Shown here: piece after piece, positions 1-9,118 of the stretch | How positions within the stretch are numbered: position 1 is the stretch's first letter | Layout: each line of letters begins with the position of its first letter | Assembly (NCBI RefSeq): GCF_002849225.1 | Contig: NZ_PKMC01000003.1 | Coordinates: 124,001-188,000 of the forward strand | Direction: 5' to 3' | Source: Actinomyces sp. UMB0138 | GTDB lineage: Bacteria; Bacillota; Negativicutes; Veillonellales; Veillonellaceae | DNA length: 64,000 bases | Notes under the pieces: model-generated | Told to the model about the DNA's origin: nothing | Seen by the model: the letters and a program-made list of their open reading frames with translations, nothing else | Databases searched by the model: none | Made by a program: the position numbers and the translations under genes

Positions 1-102
1 AATGCTCCTCAGTACTTACTTATTGACTGTTTTTAACACCCAAATAGGTATAATTCACCTGTTGCAATTACTATATTAATTTTCCATTTAAAGAGGTTTA
101 TT

Positions 103-1191
103 TTGAGCGCATCGATGATATTCCACGCTCCATACCCCATGGAGCTTAACCCAACTTCAGCATCCAGATTGCGCCCTCTGCGAATGCGTGAAGCTTTCAA
201 GCAAATAGGCTATGACGTGGTAGATCTTTCCGGCAGCACCCCACAACGGAAAGCCAGCATGAAGCACCTAAAGGAGCTATTGAGATCAGGAAAAAAGCCG
301 GACTTTTTATATAGCGAAAATTCTACACAACCGAATGTTTTTTCCACAACGATTCGGGACGGCTTCGCCCCCACATTGGACACCCGCATAATGCGGATGG
401 CCAATAACTCGAAAATCCCGGTCGGAATGTTTTATCGAGATATTTATTGGAAATTCTCATCAGAAAAAAACGGCCTGCTCGCCCGGCTATCCCCTACCTT
501 CCACAAGCTAGACATGAAAGGGTACTTGAAAGCACACACGCATTTCTTCCTGCCCTCAGAGCAAATGGCGGAGTACCTGGATCTGCCGGAAAAAACTAGC
601 TATTCCGCGCTGCCTCCGGCCGGGGACTCCAACCAAGTCTTACCGTTGCCAGACTCCGCTCTGACACTCTTCTATGTAGGCGGTATCGGCGCACACTACA
701 AGCTGAATGCATTCATAGATGCGGCAAGGTCGATACCGCAAATTCGGGTAAATCTTGTCACCAGAAAGAAGCAATGGGACGAAGCCATAGCTTCCTACCC
801 CACCTTCCAGTCGCCCCAAATTCATCCATATCACCTAAACGCCAACGAGCTAGATGATCTTTACGCACAAAGCCACATTGGAGTGTTGGCGGTTGAGCCT
901 TCGGACTATCGCCGCTTCGCAGTGCCTCTAAAGCTCTTCGAGTACCTTTCCAGGGGCCGACCGATCCTGGTGACGGAGGGAACCGAAGCTGCCCGGATAG
1001 TTAGTAGTTTTAATGCCGGCTGGGTTGTCCCGTACACGGCGGAGGCTATTGCCGCTACTTTGCGGCGGTTGCAGGGTAATCGTGCCGAGGTTCAAGCCAA
1101 GGCAGCCAACGCGGTCTCGGCTGCGAAGGTAAATACCTGGGCTGACCGGGCTCGCACGGTAGCCGATACGCTAACCGGGAAGAGTAAGTAG
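103..1191 (+). CDS. GT-B glycosyltransferase
   Basis: A 362-residue protein with no signal peptide. The C-terminal half has the nucleotide-sugar-binding Rossmann layout of GT-B enzymes: PLKLFEYLSRGRPILVTEG near residues 275-293, followed by the usual helix that closes the fold. The start is read as TTG at 103 because AGAGG lies about 6 bases upstream; the in-frame ATG at 115 would be too far from it. The stop codon abuts the ATG of a second glycosyltransferase, so the two are co-transcribed and probably add sugars to the same surface polysaccharide or glycolipid. Donor and acceptor cannot be told from sequence. Confidence 0.8.
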   Translation: MSASMIFHAPYPMELNPTSASRLRPLRMREAFKQIGYDVVDLSGSTPQRKASMKHLKELLRSGKKPDFLYSENSTQPNVFSTTIRDGFAPTLDTRIMRMANNSKIPVGMFYRDIYWKFSSEKNGLLARLSPTFHKLDMKGYLKAHTHFFLPSEQMAEYLDLPEKTSYSALPPAGDSNQVLPLPDSALTLFYVGGIGAHYKLNAFIDAARSIPQIRVNLVTRKKQWDEAIASYPTFQSPQIHPYHLNANELDDLYAQSHIGVLAVEPSDYRRFAVPLKLFEYLSRGRPILVTEGTEAARIVSSFNAGWVVPYTAEAIAATLRRLQGNRAEVQAKAANAVSAAKVNTWADRARTVADTLTGKSK

Positions 1192-2310
1192 ATGCGCGTC
1201 GCCTACACCGTGGGCATCAGTAAGTGCCCTCCGACTTACTTCACTGTCCAGCACGCGGAGTTGATGGACAATGATGCTGCTCTATTTGGGTTGGTACTCG
1301 AAAAACACGACGCTTCGATTTCTATCCCATTCAAGGCGGCTGTTCCATCGATAGGTGGGCGTCTTCCTTTCCGAATGCGCGAATATTTAGAGCCCGCCTT
1401 TTTGCCTCATCTTTCCAACATGATTCGAAGGTGGCACCCAGATATCATCCACCAGCACTTCGGGGTGTGGTCTCGGCCTGCTGCCAGAGCCGCCCGGAAG
1501 TCTGGCATCCCTATGGTGGTAACCCTGCACGGTTTTGATGTTTTCCTGCGGTTAGCCCCACCTAGCACCCTTATGCAAAGGTGGCACCACCTGAACTTCG
1601 ATACGGCCACTTCCACTGCCGCTAAGGTATTGCCGGTCAGTAAGTTCCTAGCTGACAAGGCTGCCCAGGCCGGCGTGAAAAAGAAGAAGATTCACGTCCA
1701 CTACCAGGGCATCAACACGGATTTCTTCACCCCGCCCTCACAACCTGTTGAAAATGAAGTTCCCACTATTTTGCACGTGGGCGCCATCAGCGAGGCAAAA
1801 GGCATCCCCCGCCTACTTGCGGCATCGGCACTTATCGAGGACGAATTCCCCCACCAATTACAGCTGGTGGGGGCCGGCCCACTGGTTGGCTTCGTGAAGG
1901 ACTTTGCCCGTTCTCACCCCCAAGTGCACTACCTGGGCAGCCAGAGTCGCCTCGGCGTGCGCGAGGCCATGCGGGCGGCAGATATTTTCGTCCTCGCAAC
2001 CGAAAAGAATGGTAATCGGGAGGAAGCAGCAGGACTAGTGACGCTGGAGGCGCAAGCCTGCGCTACTCCCGTACTTGTGAACCGATCCGGGGGTGCCCCA
2101 GAGATGCTGGTAGATGGCGAAACAGGCCTCACCGCGCAACGGGGCAACGCTTCTGACATGGCAGCGCAGCTACGGGTGCTGCTGTCTATGAGCGCTGCCG
2201 AGCGGGCAGACATGGGCACCCGAGGGCGGAACTTCGTAGTAAAAGAACGCAGCCTCGCCCGTTCGTGCGCGCAGCTCGAAGAGATCTACCAGGCCCTTAC
2301 TGCAAACTAG
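1192..2310 (+). CDS. GT4-family glycosyltransferase
   Basis: A 372-residue GT-B enzyme of the GT4 type. The N-terminal domain contains DIIHQHFGVWS and VTLHGFD; the C-terminal domain opens with ILHVGAISEAKG and holds the donor-binding stretch EEAAGLVTLEAQACATPV and GGAPEMLVDGETG. It begins directly after the stop of the upstream glycosyltransferase. It ends with a 4-bp convergent overlap with the antiporter gene on the other strand. Likely cytoplasmic or membrane-associated; role in polysaccharide or glycolipid assembly is inferred from pairing with the upstream gene. Confidence 0.88.
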   Translation: MRVAYTVGISKCPPTYFTVQHAELMDNDAALFGLVLEKHDASISIPFKAAVPSIGGRLPFRMREYLEPAFLPHLSNMIRRWHPDIIHQHFGVWSRPAARAARKSGIPMVVTLHGFDVFLRLAPPSTLMQRWHHLNFDTATSTAAKVLPVSKFLADKAAQAGVKKKKIHVHYQGINTDFFTPPSQPVENEVPTILHVGAISEAKGIPRLLAASALIEDEFPHQLQLVGAGPLVGFVKDFARSHPQVHYLGSQSRLGVREAMRAADIFVLATEKNGNREEAAGLVTLEAQACATPVLVNRSGGAPEMLVDGETGLTAQRGNASDMAAQLRVLLSMSAAERADMGTRGRNFVVKERSLARSCAQLEEIYQALTAN

Positions 2311-4331
2311 AGAGTTGCCCCTGAAAGGTTCATCTGCAGCAGGTACACGTCATCACGCAAGGCATTTGCTATTTGGTCGGTGATGCGGCCTTCCTCGCGC
2401 AGCTCCCCGACGTAGCCCAGGCGCAGCCGCAGGGCCTCTGCTTCTAAAGCTTCCATCGAAGCCGACAGCTCCTGCTTTTGCTTTGTGCGGTCTCCGTCCA
2501 TCGGCCGGCGCTGCGTACGCATCTGGTATGCCTCTAGGCGTTCCCTGAGCAGGTCTGCCAGTTCTTGATGTTCCCCTACCAGGTGGGCTGCGGCCTCGTC
2601 CCCGTTAGCTTTGCGCTCGGCCAGTTCAGCCAGAGTTTTCTTTTCCAGCAATACCCGGGCAGCCAGGATTTGATGCGGATCTATCTGCTCACTTCCGGCG
2701 CGGTTTCGCCGCTGGAAGCCAAGTAGCAAACGCTGGAACAGGCGCGGCAGCGTTTTTAGCAGCCTGCGTTTTGTTTTGCCCCGGCGAATTAGCCCTTCCT
2801 TCGTGCGCGACAGGATCATCTGCAACTGCCTAAATGTTGCTTCGGTGATCTTTTCTTCTTCCCGCAAGGCGGCGGCATGATTCAGCTGGCCAGTGACAAC
2901 TTGGAGCCGGGCCTGGCGAATCTGCTCGGCGTAGGTGCCGGCCTCTTCCAATTCCCTAATTTCGCGATTGTACCGCCTGGTCAGCGCCGCAACAGCGAGG
3001 GGCGCAGAGGTGCCGTGCCTACTGCGCAACGCACTGATGGTGCGGCGAAGCACTTCCGCCTCTCCCCAGCGCATTCGCGATTCTTCTTTCGCATCCCCCT
3101 TCTTCGGGGACAGCACCGGTAGCAGAAAATTCGCTAGCAGCAAGGTAACCAGAATGATCCCAGAGGCTAGAAAGATTAGTTCGTCCCTAGCCGGAAACGG
3201 TTTGGCGTTAGAGGCCATTTGGGGCAGCGTGAACATGATCGACAGCGTCACGGCCCCCTTAGGGCCTGCAAGCGTTGTGGTGGCAGCCTTGCGCAGCGGA
3301 ACGCGCCATGTTCGCCCTCGGAGTGCTTCCATCACGTAAATCCACACGAAACGCAGGACGATGAGGGCGAAGGACAACAAGAAGACGAGCCCCACCATGG
3401 TCAGGCCACTTCCTTCGCGGCGCCATGAACTACGCATGACCGAGGGGAATTGGGTGCCCAGCAAGACGAACACAACCCCGTTCAGCACGAAAGTGAGCAC
3501 TTCCCACACCGAGGACGACACCAGCCTAACCCTGGCGGAGTAAGAGGTGCCTACCCGCGGGGTGAATAACGTGGTGGTAAGCCCTGCGGCAACTACCGCC
3601 AGGATGCCGCTCACGTGCAAAGATTCGGCCAGCAGGTAGATCACGAAGGGGCTGAGCAGTTCGAAGGTCACGTGGAAAACGGTAGATTCAAGCCCGATCA
3701 GACGGACTATCCCCAATAGGATCAGCGAGACAATTCCCAGCACTATGCCGATTCCCAACCCGCCTAGGAAAGTCTTCGCGAAGGCGCTAGAGGCGTCCGC
3801 CACCGAAAAGAGACCGGTTACCGCGGCGGCCACCGCGAATTGGAAAGACACGATTCCAGAGGCGTCGTTGATCAGTGCCTCGCCCGAAAGGAGCGCGTTC
3901 TGCCTTTCGTCCAGTGCCACTGAGGGAGACAGCGCCGAGGTGGCAACCGCATCGGTGGGCCCAAGCGCGGCCCCCAACGCGAAGGCTGCCGCCAAGGGGA
4001 CCGAGGGCGAGGCCCAGTGCAGCAGGAATCCCACCGCCAGTACGGAGGCGAAGACCAGGGCGATCGCAAGTGACAAGATGCCGCCCATGTTCTTTGCTAA
4101 AGCCCTTTTCGAAACATGCTTCGATTCGTCGAATAGTAGCGGCGCAATAAACAGGACCAAGAACAGGTCGGGGTCCAGCCCCAAGCTAAGCGGTTGGGAA
4201 AGGAAAAGTGCCCCCACTGCGCCTAGGACGATCTGTACTAGCGGCAAAGCTAGTCGGGGCAGGAACTGATCGAACACGGACGATAGCAACACGATGGTTG
4301 CGAGCAGGATAACGAAATGGAGAGTCTGCAC
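2307..4331 (-). CDS. CPA1-family Na+/H+ antiporter
   Basis: A 674-residue protein. The first ~400 residues are about a dozen membrane spans typical of monovalent cation:proton antiporter 1, with the signature GPTDAVA and LLSGEALINDASGIV that carry the ion-binding Asp residues of the family. The last ~270 residues are a hydrophilic, Glu/Arg-rich, largely helical cytoplasmic tail, as in bacterial NhaP/YjcE-like members with long regulatory tails. Expected to extrude Na+ in exchange for protons. Monocistronic on the minus strand; overlaps the preceding glycosyltransferase gene by 4 bp at its 3' end. Confidence 0.92.
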   Translation of the reverse strand: MQTLHFVILLATIVLLSSVFDQFLPRLALPLVQIVLGAVGALFLSQPLSLGLDPDLFLVLFIAPLLFDESKHVSKRALAKNMGGILSLAIALVFASVLAVGFLLHWASPSVPLAAAFALGAALGPTDAVATSALSPSVALDERQNALLSGEALINDASGIVSFQFAVAAAVTGLFSVADASSAFAKTFLGGLGIGIVLGIVSLILLGIVRLIGLESTVFHVTFELLSPFVIYLLAESLHVSGILAVVAAGLTTTLFTPRVGTSYSARVRLVSSSVWEVLTFVLNGVVFVLLGTQFPSVMRSSWRREGSGLTMVGLVFLLSFALIVLRFVWIYVMEALRGRTWRVPLRKAATTTLAGPKGAVTLSIMFTLPQMASNAKPFPARDELIFLASGIILVTLLLANFLLPVLSPKKGDAKEESRMRWGEAEVLRRTISALRSRHGTSAPLAVAALTRRYNREIRELEEAGTYAEQIRQARLQVVTGQLNHAAALREEEKITEATFRQLQMILSRTKEGLIRRGKTKRRLLKTLPRLFQRLLLGFQRRNRAGSEQIDPHQILAARVLLEKKTLAELAERKANGDEAAAHLVGEHQELADLLRERLEAYQMRTQRRPMDGDRTKQKQELSASMEALEAEALRLRLGYVGELREEGRITDQIANALRDDVYLLQMNLSGATL

Positions 4332-4419
4332 GTTGTTCCTTCCAGGTAGCCACCCAGATTCTACTCAGACAGGACGGCACATTCACTCTAGGATGGAATG
4401 GAGCAGCGTTAGGAGAATC

Positions 4420-5424
4420 ATGGACAAGCTGATCACCGTCGAAGAACACATCACTTACGAGGACATCTTCGCCAAGGTACGCGAGTTGGATCCTGCCCGT
4501 CCCAAGCGGATGGACCCGGAACTGCAAGAATTCCTTGGCGGCTATTTCGAGGGTGTGCAAGGCTGGGATTCGCTGACCGGCCGCCGTCTAGAACTGATGG
4601 ATGAAGAGGGCGTGGACGTCCAAGTTGTCTCGCACGGGCACGGCTCTCCCGGCCAGCTAGCCCACCCCGCAGCAGTGGACATGTGCAAGGAGGTAAACGA
4701 CCGGCTTGCCAAGATGATCAGCGAGGTACCCGACCGGTTCGCGGGTTTTGCCACGCTCCCCCTTGTGGATCCCGCGGCCGCAGTAGACGAATTACACCGC
4801 TGCGTTAGCGAACTGGGATTCCACGGTTCCCTAGTATTAGGGCGCTACCAGGACCTGTTCTTAGATCACCCGCGTTTTAGGCCCATCTTGAAGGCACACG
4901 CGGAGCTGAACGTCCCCCTGTACATTCACCCCGGCCCGATCATGGATTCGGTGGCAAACGCCTACTATTCGGGCGGCACCTGGCCCGCCAAAGTCGACTA
5001 CATGCTTGCCTCTTCCGGCTTTGGCTGGCACGTGGACGCGGGGGTGCAGGTACTGCGCCTTATCGCCGCCGGCGTGTTCGACGAACTGCCTAACCTCAAG
5101 ATCCTCTCGGGTCACTGGGGCGAAACCCTTCCCGCCTACCTGGAGCGATTCGACGACCAGATCGGGATTGCTGCCACCTACCTAGAGCGCCCCTTCTCGC
5201 AGGCCTACCGCGAGCAAGTGTGGATTACGCCCTCGGGAATACTGACGACGGCGCAACTAGATTTGGCTATTGCCCAAGTGGGTGCCGACCACATTCTGTG
5301 GAGCGAAGATATCCCCTACATCAAGTGCAAGAACATTCGCACTTTCCTCGATGAGGCGGACCTTGATGAGGGCGATCGGGAAAAGATTGCCCACCGCAAC
5401 GCCGAAGCGCTTTTGGGACTGTGA
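4420..5424 (+). CDS. Amidohydrolase 2 (ACMSD / gamma-resorcylate decarboxylase-like)
   Basis: A 334-residue metal-dependent hydrolase of the PF04909 group. The start ATG at 4420 has AGGAG upstream and yields MDKLITVEEH, placing Glu8 and His10 exactly where gamma-resorcylate decarboxylases have their first two metal ligands. Further conserved sites are YIHPGP, ILSGHWGE and LWSEDIPY (the catalytic Asp region). Family members decarboxylate or hydrolyse aromatic acids using Zn or Mn; the true substrate here is unknown. Sits between the antiporter (divergent) and a PfpI-family gene in the same orientation. Confidence 0.85.
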   Translation: MDKLITVEEHITYEDIFAKVRELDPARPKRMDPELQEFLGGYFEGVQGWDSLTGRRLELMDEEGVDVQVVSHGHGSPGQLAHPAAVDMCKEVNDRLAKMISEVPDRFAGFATLPLVDPAAAVDELHRCVSELGFHGSLVLGRYQDLFLDHPRFRPILKAHAELNVPLYIHPGPIMDSVANAYYSGGTWPAKVDYMLASSGFGWHVDAGVQVLRLIAAGVFDELPNLKILSGHWGETLPAYLERFDDQIGIAATYLERPFSQAYREQVWITPSGILTTAQLDLAIAQVGADHILWSEDIPYIKCKNIRTFLDEADLDEGDREKIAHRNAEALLGL

Positions 5425-5482
5425 CCTGGAAGCGCTCCGGGCATCTTGTTAGCGTTACAGAAGAGCCTTAGAAAGGATCGAC

Positions 5483-6016
5483 ATGAGTGAACTGACTGGA
5501 AAGAAGATCGCCGTCATCGCTACTGACGGTTTTGAAGATTCCGAGCTGACCTCCCCCGCACAGGCCGTAAAAGAGGCCGGCGCCGAGGTTGTCGTTCTAG
5601 CTCCCGAAGCGGGCCAGATCGAAGGCAAGAAGGGCACCAAGGTAGACGTGGACGCCACCACCGCAGACTCGGTGGAAGCAAGCTTCGACGGCATTATCCT
5701 GCCCGGCGGCACCACTAACGCCGACCACATTCGCATGGACGAAGCCGCCGTCGCAATTGTGAAGAAGCACGTCGAGGCCGGAATGCCGCTCGGAGCTATC
5801 TGCCACGGCGCGTGGATCCTGACCGATGCCGAAGTGCTAGAAGAGCGCACCCTCACCTCCTACCCGTCCCTAAAAACCGACCTGATCAACGCCGGTGCTA
5901 TTTGGACTGACCAGGAAGTGGTATGCGACCAGGGCCTAGTTTCCTCTAGGACTCCAGATGATCTGCCGGCTTTCAATGCCAAGCTGGTGGAAGAGTTTGC
6001 TGAAGGCAAACACTGA
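5483..6016 (+). CDS. PfpI/DJ-1 family protein (deglycase/protease-like)
   Basis: A 177-residue class I glutamine amidotransferase-like protein. It has the nucleophile elbow GAICHGAW with the reactive Cys, the early acid TDGFEDSEL, and ILPGGTTNADHIR. These features match YhbO/YraA/PfpI-type stress proteins reported as glyoxalases or deglycases. AAAGGATCG precedes the ATG. It lies 58 bp after the amidohydrolase and is followed by a strong terminator, so it ends the transcription unit. Confidence 0.9.
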   Translation: MSELTGKKIAVIATDGFEDSELTSPAQAVKEAGAEVVVLAPEAGQIEGKKGTKVDVDATTADSVEASFDGIILPGGTTNADHIRMDEAAVAIVKKHVEAGMPLGAICHGAWILTDAEVLEERTLTSYPSLKTDLINAGAIWTDQEVVCDQGLVSSRTPDDLPAFNAKLVEEFAEGKH

Positions 6017-6030
6017 CCAAGAGTTTTGCC

Positions 6031-6064
6031 GGTGGCTGGGGAGAAAATCCCCAGCCACCTTTTT
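6031..6064 (+). terminator. Rho-independent terminator after the PfpI gene
   Basis: A perfect 12-bp stem (6031-6042 with 6048-6059), a GAAAA loop and a run of T directly after. It separates the PfpI gene from the PACE-like gene. Confidence 0.93.
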
Positions 6065-6118
6065 GTAATTTGCCCAGCAAAGGTCCGGGTAAGTATCGTG
6101 ACAGGTGGAAGGGGGCAA

Positions 6119-6565
6119 ATGCTCAACCTAACTCCAAGACGGCGACGAATCGTTTATTCGCTCAGTTACGAGGTCATAGCCGTCTTCGCAACTGCCGCCT
6201 TCCTTTTAGTTTTTAACTTCGGCGCCTCCGGCTCATTCCTCATGGGCGTCATTTCTTCCACCGTAGCTGTCATCTGGAACTACCTGTGGAATCTGCTCTT
6301 GGAAACATGGGAAGAACGCACAGACGCTGGCCCACGCACCCGCTTGCGCCGCGCAGTACAAGCCATTGGATTTGAGGGCGGACTGGCCCTGTGGCTTACC
6401 CCTATCGAGGCCTGGATCCTAGACGTTTCCCTACTAACGGCTCTGGCCTTAGAGGCCGGACAACTAGTCTTCTTCCTGTTCTACACCTACGCCTTCTCTT
6501 GGATATTCGATCACTACGTGTGCGCCCCGCCGGTGGAACAGAAGGCCTCCGCACCTATTCACTAA
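6119..6565 (+). CDS. PACE-family efflux transporter-like membrane protein
   Basis: A 148-residue protein with four predicted membrane helices in two repeated pairs. It shows the spacing of bacterial transmembrane pair (PACE) proteins: RRRIVYSLSYEVIAV in helix 1, WNYLWNLLLETWEE at the end of helix 2, then R-x-A-x-x-x-x-FEGGLALWLTPIEAW and FDHY at the end of helix 4. The Glu in helix 1 is the residue needed for transport in AceI. The family exports biocides such as chlorhexidine and short diamines. The start at 6119 is chosen for the GGAAGGGGG site just upstream; a longer reading frame would run back through the terminator. Confidence 0.75.
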   Translation: MLNLTPRRRRIVYSLSYEVIAVFATAAFLLVFNFGASGSFLMGVISSTVAVIWNYLWNLLLETWEERTDAGPRTRLRRAVQAIGFEGGLALWLTPIEAWILDVSLLTALALEAGQLVFFLFYTYAFSWIFDHYVCAPPVEQKASAPIH

Positions 6566-6675
6566 GCCGCCGCAAGGCGACAAGAGGGCGGAAAATAATG
6601 CGACGCCCTCGGCAGCGCGGCGTCCATATCTGCACCCGCCCAGCCGGCACAGAACTGGGCCGGTAGGCTTGGGCC

Positions 6676-7320
6676 ATGCCAATTATCCTGTCTACCTGTG
6701 TCGCCCGCCCTCATGACAATCCCGCAAGGAAGGGCTCCCGCACCGGAATCAAGAAGCTACCGCGCCAGAGCATAGACGTGTTTGCGCCCGGCCCAAATTA
6801 CGGGGATGGTTCCGGAGTTACCGGCGATTTTATTGGCGATGACAAGCATCATGGCGGCGCCGATAAAGCTGTCTACGCCTACGCGCGCGAAGAGTTGGAC
6901 TTTTGGGGAACGCGCCTCGGCCGGACTCTGCCCGACGGATACTTTGGAGAAAACCTGACCACCGAAGGCATCTGCTGGGCCCGCGCGGTAATCAACCAAA
7001 AACTGCGGGTGGGATCCGCCCTCCTGCAAGTGTCGGTGCCGCGCACGCCCTGCCGCACTTTCGCGGTATGGCTCAACGAACGCGGCTGGGTGAAAACCTT
7101 TACCGAACGCGGCGACTGTGGCTGCTACTTCCGCGTCCTAAAGGCGGGCACAATCCGCCCGGGCGATCAGATCCATTTCGAGCCCGCCCCCGCTCACGGC
7201 ATCACTATGGGAGAAGCTTTCGCAGCAAAAATGGGCAACAAAGAGGCCGCAGCGAAAGTAGTTTCCGCCGCCTGCCTGCCAGCACACCACCACAACAAGC
7301 TAGTAAAACTGCTGGGCTAA
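6676..7320 (+). CDS. MOSC domain protein (YiiM-like)
   Basis: A 214-residue protein with a beta-rich MOSC domain. It has the YiiM pattern of DKHHGGADKAVYAYA, YFGENLTTEG and a conserved Cys in SVPRTPCRTFAVW. MOSC domains carry sulfur or bind molybdenum cofactor; YiiM-type proteins act in reduction of N-hydroxylated compounds. The gene originally faced ychF: a bidirectional terminator and a displaced ychF tail follow it, and the mobile element now separates the two. Confidence 0.88.
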   Translation: MPIILSTCVARPHDNPARKGSRTGIKKLPRQSIDVFAPGPNYGDGSGVTGDFIGDDKHHGGADKAVYAYAREELDFWGTRLGRTLPDGYFGENLTTEGICWARAVINQKLRVGSALLQVSVPRTPCRTFAVWLNERGWVKTFTERGDCGCYFRVLKAGTIRPGDQIHFEPAPAHGITMGEAFAAKMGNKEAAAKVVSAACLPAHHHNKLVKLLG

Positions 7321-7329
7321 ATACACTTT

Positions 7330-7359
7330 GGGCGCGAGCAGCAAGAACTGCCCGCGCCC
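7330..7359. terminator. Bidirectional terminator, originally between the MOSC gene and ychF
   Basis: GGGCGCG (7330-7336) pairs with CGCGCCC (7353-7359), and inside them GCAG pairs with CTGC around a short loop. The plus strand is followed by TAAAAAAT, and the minus strand reads into ATTTTTTACC on the ychF side. It marks the old MOSC/ychF convergent junction. Confidence 0.8.
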
Positions 7360-7373
7360 ACCGGTAAAAAATC

Positions 7374-7397
7374 TTAGACGTTGAACTTGAAGTCTAC
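7374..7397 (-). pseudogene. ychF: Displaced 3' tail of ychF (left attachment junction)
   Basis: Eight codons on the minus strand read V D F K F N V stop, the typical C-terminus of YchF. They stand alone about 15.5 kb from the rest of ychF (22885-23973), whose own last codons are FRFNVT. The tail lies next to the old ychF terminator. The simplest reading is that the element recombined into the 3' end of ychF and carried a replacement end for the gene. Confidence 0.85.
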
Positions 7398-7639
7398 GGA
7401 GTGTCGTCGATAAATAACTATTCGATGCGCAAAGTACAACGAAATACCGCTAGAAACAGACAACATATGGGGGTGCACAGAAACACATATAGGTTCTGCG
7501 GAAAACCTATAGGGTGCGTCGCTAAAAACCGCTGTGCGCGAAAAACATAAAGGGTTTACGGACCCGGTCCCAGACCCCTCAATACTCTGAGCCGGAAGAA
7601 TGGAAAGTGGAAGGTTGATGTATCCCCACTATTTATTTT
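7398..7639. other. Left end of the element, no gene seen
   Basis: About 240 bp without a credible gene. It holds an 8-bp inverted repeat (TATAGGTT at 7488-7495 and AACCTATA at 7504-7511) and is otherwise unremarkable. It would contain one half of the recombinase attachment site. Confidence 0.5.
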
Positions 7640-8092
7640 TTCCGTTTTTCGGAGTACATCGGGAGCTACAACTGCGGACCAGCTCTGTGTGAACTAGATG
7701 AGAAGGCGCAGCAGCGAATCATCGACGCTGGACAGTTGGTGCTGCGGGCACGCGAGCGGCACCCCCAGCGGTCACTCGCGGAGCACTACAACCCGTTATC
7801 GATGGACCCAATTCTGCTCAAGGCCCACAACAACTTGGACCGGGAAGTCGATAAGGCTTTCGATGTGGCACGCAAACTCACCAACGAGCGCCAGCGCCAG
7901 GAGCTACTGTTCGCCAGCTACGGGGAGTTGGCGAGGGGCTATGTCTCCTCGCTTTCATCAAAATCGAAACCACCAGCAGGGTCGTTCCCCGTGCGGGTGA
8001 TTTTGATCGGTCCCGCTGCTGGGTGTAGAACCCTGTCGCTGGCAACGCCGGGAACTATGACTGTGCCCGACGAGAACACGTCACTGCCATAA
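7640..8092 (+). pseudogene. 3' fragment of an MmeI-like (type IIL) restriction-modification gene
   Basis: The open frame reads FSEYIGSYNCGPALCELD, then QRIIDAGQLVLRARERHP, LAEHYNPLSMDPILLKAH and NNLDREVDKAF. This is the conserved C-terminal region of MmeI-like fused methyltransferase-endonucleases, where the pattern is typically DAR..P...LADLYDPLTMP..L..AH..LDRAVD. Only this end is present: the nuclease, methyltransferase motifs and most of the specificity domain are missing upstream. The last ~30 codons after SSLSSKSK do not look like the family and may come from a rearrangement with the erm(X) segment. Confidence 0.65.
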
Positions 8093-8162
8093 CGCGGCTC
8101 ACGGTAGACGAACATGGGTCGTTCACTACTACTGGTGGATTTCGGTTTTGGTGGTGGGGGGA

Positions 8163-9017
8163 TTACCGCCGCCGGCCTCGATTTTTCCGTTGAGGAGGGC
8201 GTTGACTACTTCCCGATTGTGAAATGGGCCGATGGCGCGGTGAAGAGGAACCAGTCACCTGGAAGAGATCGATCCAGTCGCTGGTGTGCAATCTGGGAGG
8301 TAGGGTTGCGGGGTCGATTCCTCGCGAGCGCAACCATGATTGTGTCTCTGAACGTGATGAAAACAACCCTGCCCTTCGGAGAATTTCCCCTATCCCGCGT
8401 CCCCGGGCGGTGAAAACGGTGTGCACCATCGCCTGAAAGGCTTTGCGTTGCTCTATCGGGATCTTCGGGTCACCCACCCGGCGGATCACTAAGATCCCCC
8501 CGTCAACGTTTGGCTGTGGCCGGAAAGCAGACCTTGGTACTCGGGAACCAAGGTGAAACGTGAACCATGGGGACCACTGAGCTGTCATCATCGTGCTTGC
8601 ACCTACCCCGGCCCGGCGGCGAGCGACTTCCCACTGCATGAGGAGTACAGCGGCAGTCCATGCCGGCGCATGCAACAACTTTCGAAGAATGGCAGTGGTG
8701 AGGTGAAAGGGAATGTTTCCCACAATGACGCAGGGAGTGGCGGGTAACGGGAAGTTGAGGAAATCATCATGGACCACTTCGACCGACGCCGAGGCGGTCT
8801 TTTTTGTGAGTTTGGCAGCTAGTTTTGCGTCTACCTCAACTGCCGTTATTGCCCTCCCCAAGTGGGATATCGGGTGAGTGAGGGCACCGCTTCCTGGCCC
8901 GATCTCAATGATGGGGCCGGAGGTTTGTTTTACAAGATCGACGATGGAGTTGATGATCTTGTGGTCTGTGAGAAAATTTTGGCCATGTTCGTGACGGCCG
9001 TATCCGTATGTAGACAT
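8163..9017 (-). CDS. erm(X): Erm(X) 23S rRNA (adenine-N6)-methyltransferase
   Basis: A 284-residue protein that dimethylates A2058 of 23S rRNA and gives macrolide-lincosamide-streptogramin B resistance. The SAM-binding motif is IIEIGPGSGALTHP, the catalytic motif NIPFHLTT, and the C-terminal tail is Arg/Ser/Pro-rich as in corynebacterial Erm(X). From memory it matches that family nearly residue for residue. The ATG at 9017 (MSTYGYGRHEHGQN) is chosen over the upstream ATG at 9059: it gives the family length and has GGAG 9 bases before it. That GGAG is buried in a hairpin, and an upstream leader peptide precedes it, so expression is expected to be inducible. Confidence 0.97.
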   Translation of the reverse strand: MSTYGYGRHEHGQNFLTDHKIINSIVDLVKQTSGPIIEIGPGSGALTHPISHLGRAITAVEVDAKLAAKLTKKTASASVEVVHDDFLNFPLPATPCVIVGNIPFHLTTAILRKLLHAPAWTAAVLLMQWEVARRRAGVGASTMMTAQWSPWFTFHLGSRVPRSAFRPQPNVDGGILVIRRVGDPKIPIEQRKAFQAMVHTVFTARGRGIGEILRRAGLFSSRSETQSWLRSRGIDPATLPPRLHTSDWIDLFQVTGSSSPRHRPISQSGSSQRPPQRKNRGRRR

Positions 9018-9025
9018 CAGGTGTG

Positions 9026-9117
9026 CTCCGTGGAGTTGAAACGGAGCCGGGCATGGCAAATGGCCGCCCGGCTAAAGGACCGGAGCGGTTTCTAACCTGC
9101 GGGAGGGAGAAAACCGC
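9026..9117 (-). promoter_or_regulatory. erm(X) translational attenuator hairpins
   Basis: Three stems lie between the leader peptide and erm(X): 9085-9091 with 9111-9117 (GCGGTTT/AAACCGC), 9046-9052 with 9066-9072 (GCCGGGC/GCCCGGC), and 9026-9030 with 9042-9046 (CTCCG/CGGAG). The last one hides the GGAG ribosome-binding site of erm(X). This is the usual layout of macrolide-inducible erm genes, where a ribosome stalled on the leader rearranges the stems. Confidence 0.8.
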
Positions 9118-9118
9118 C

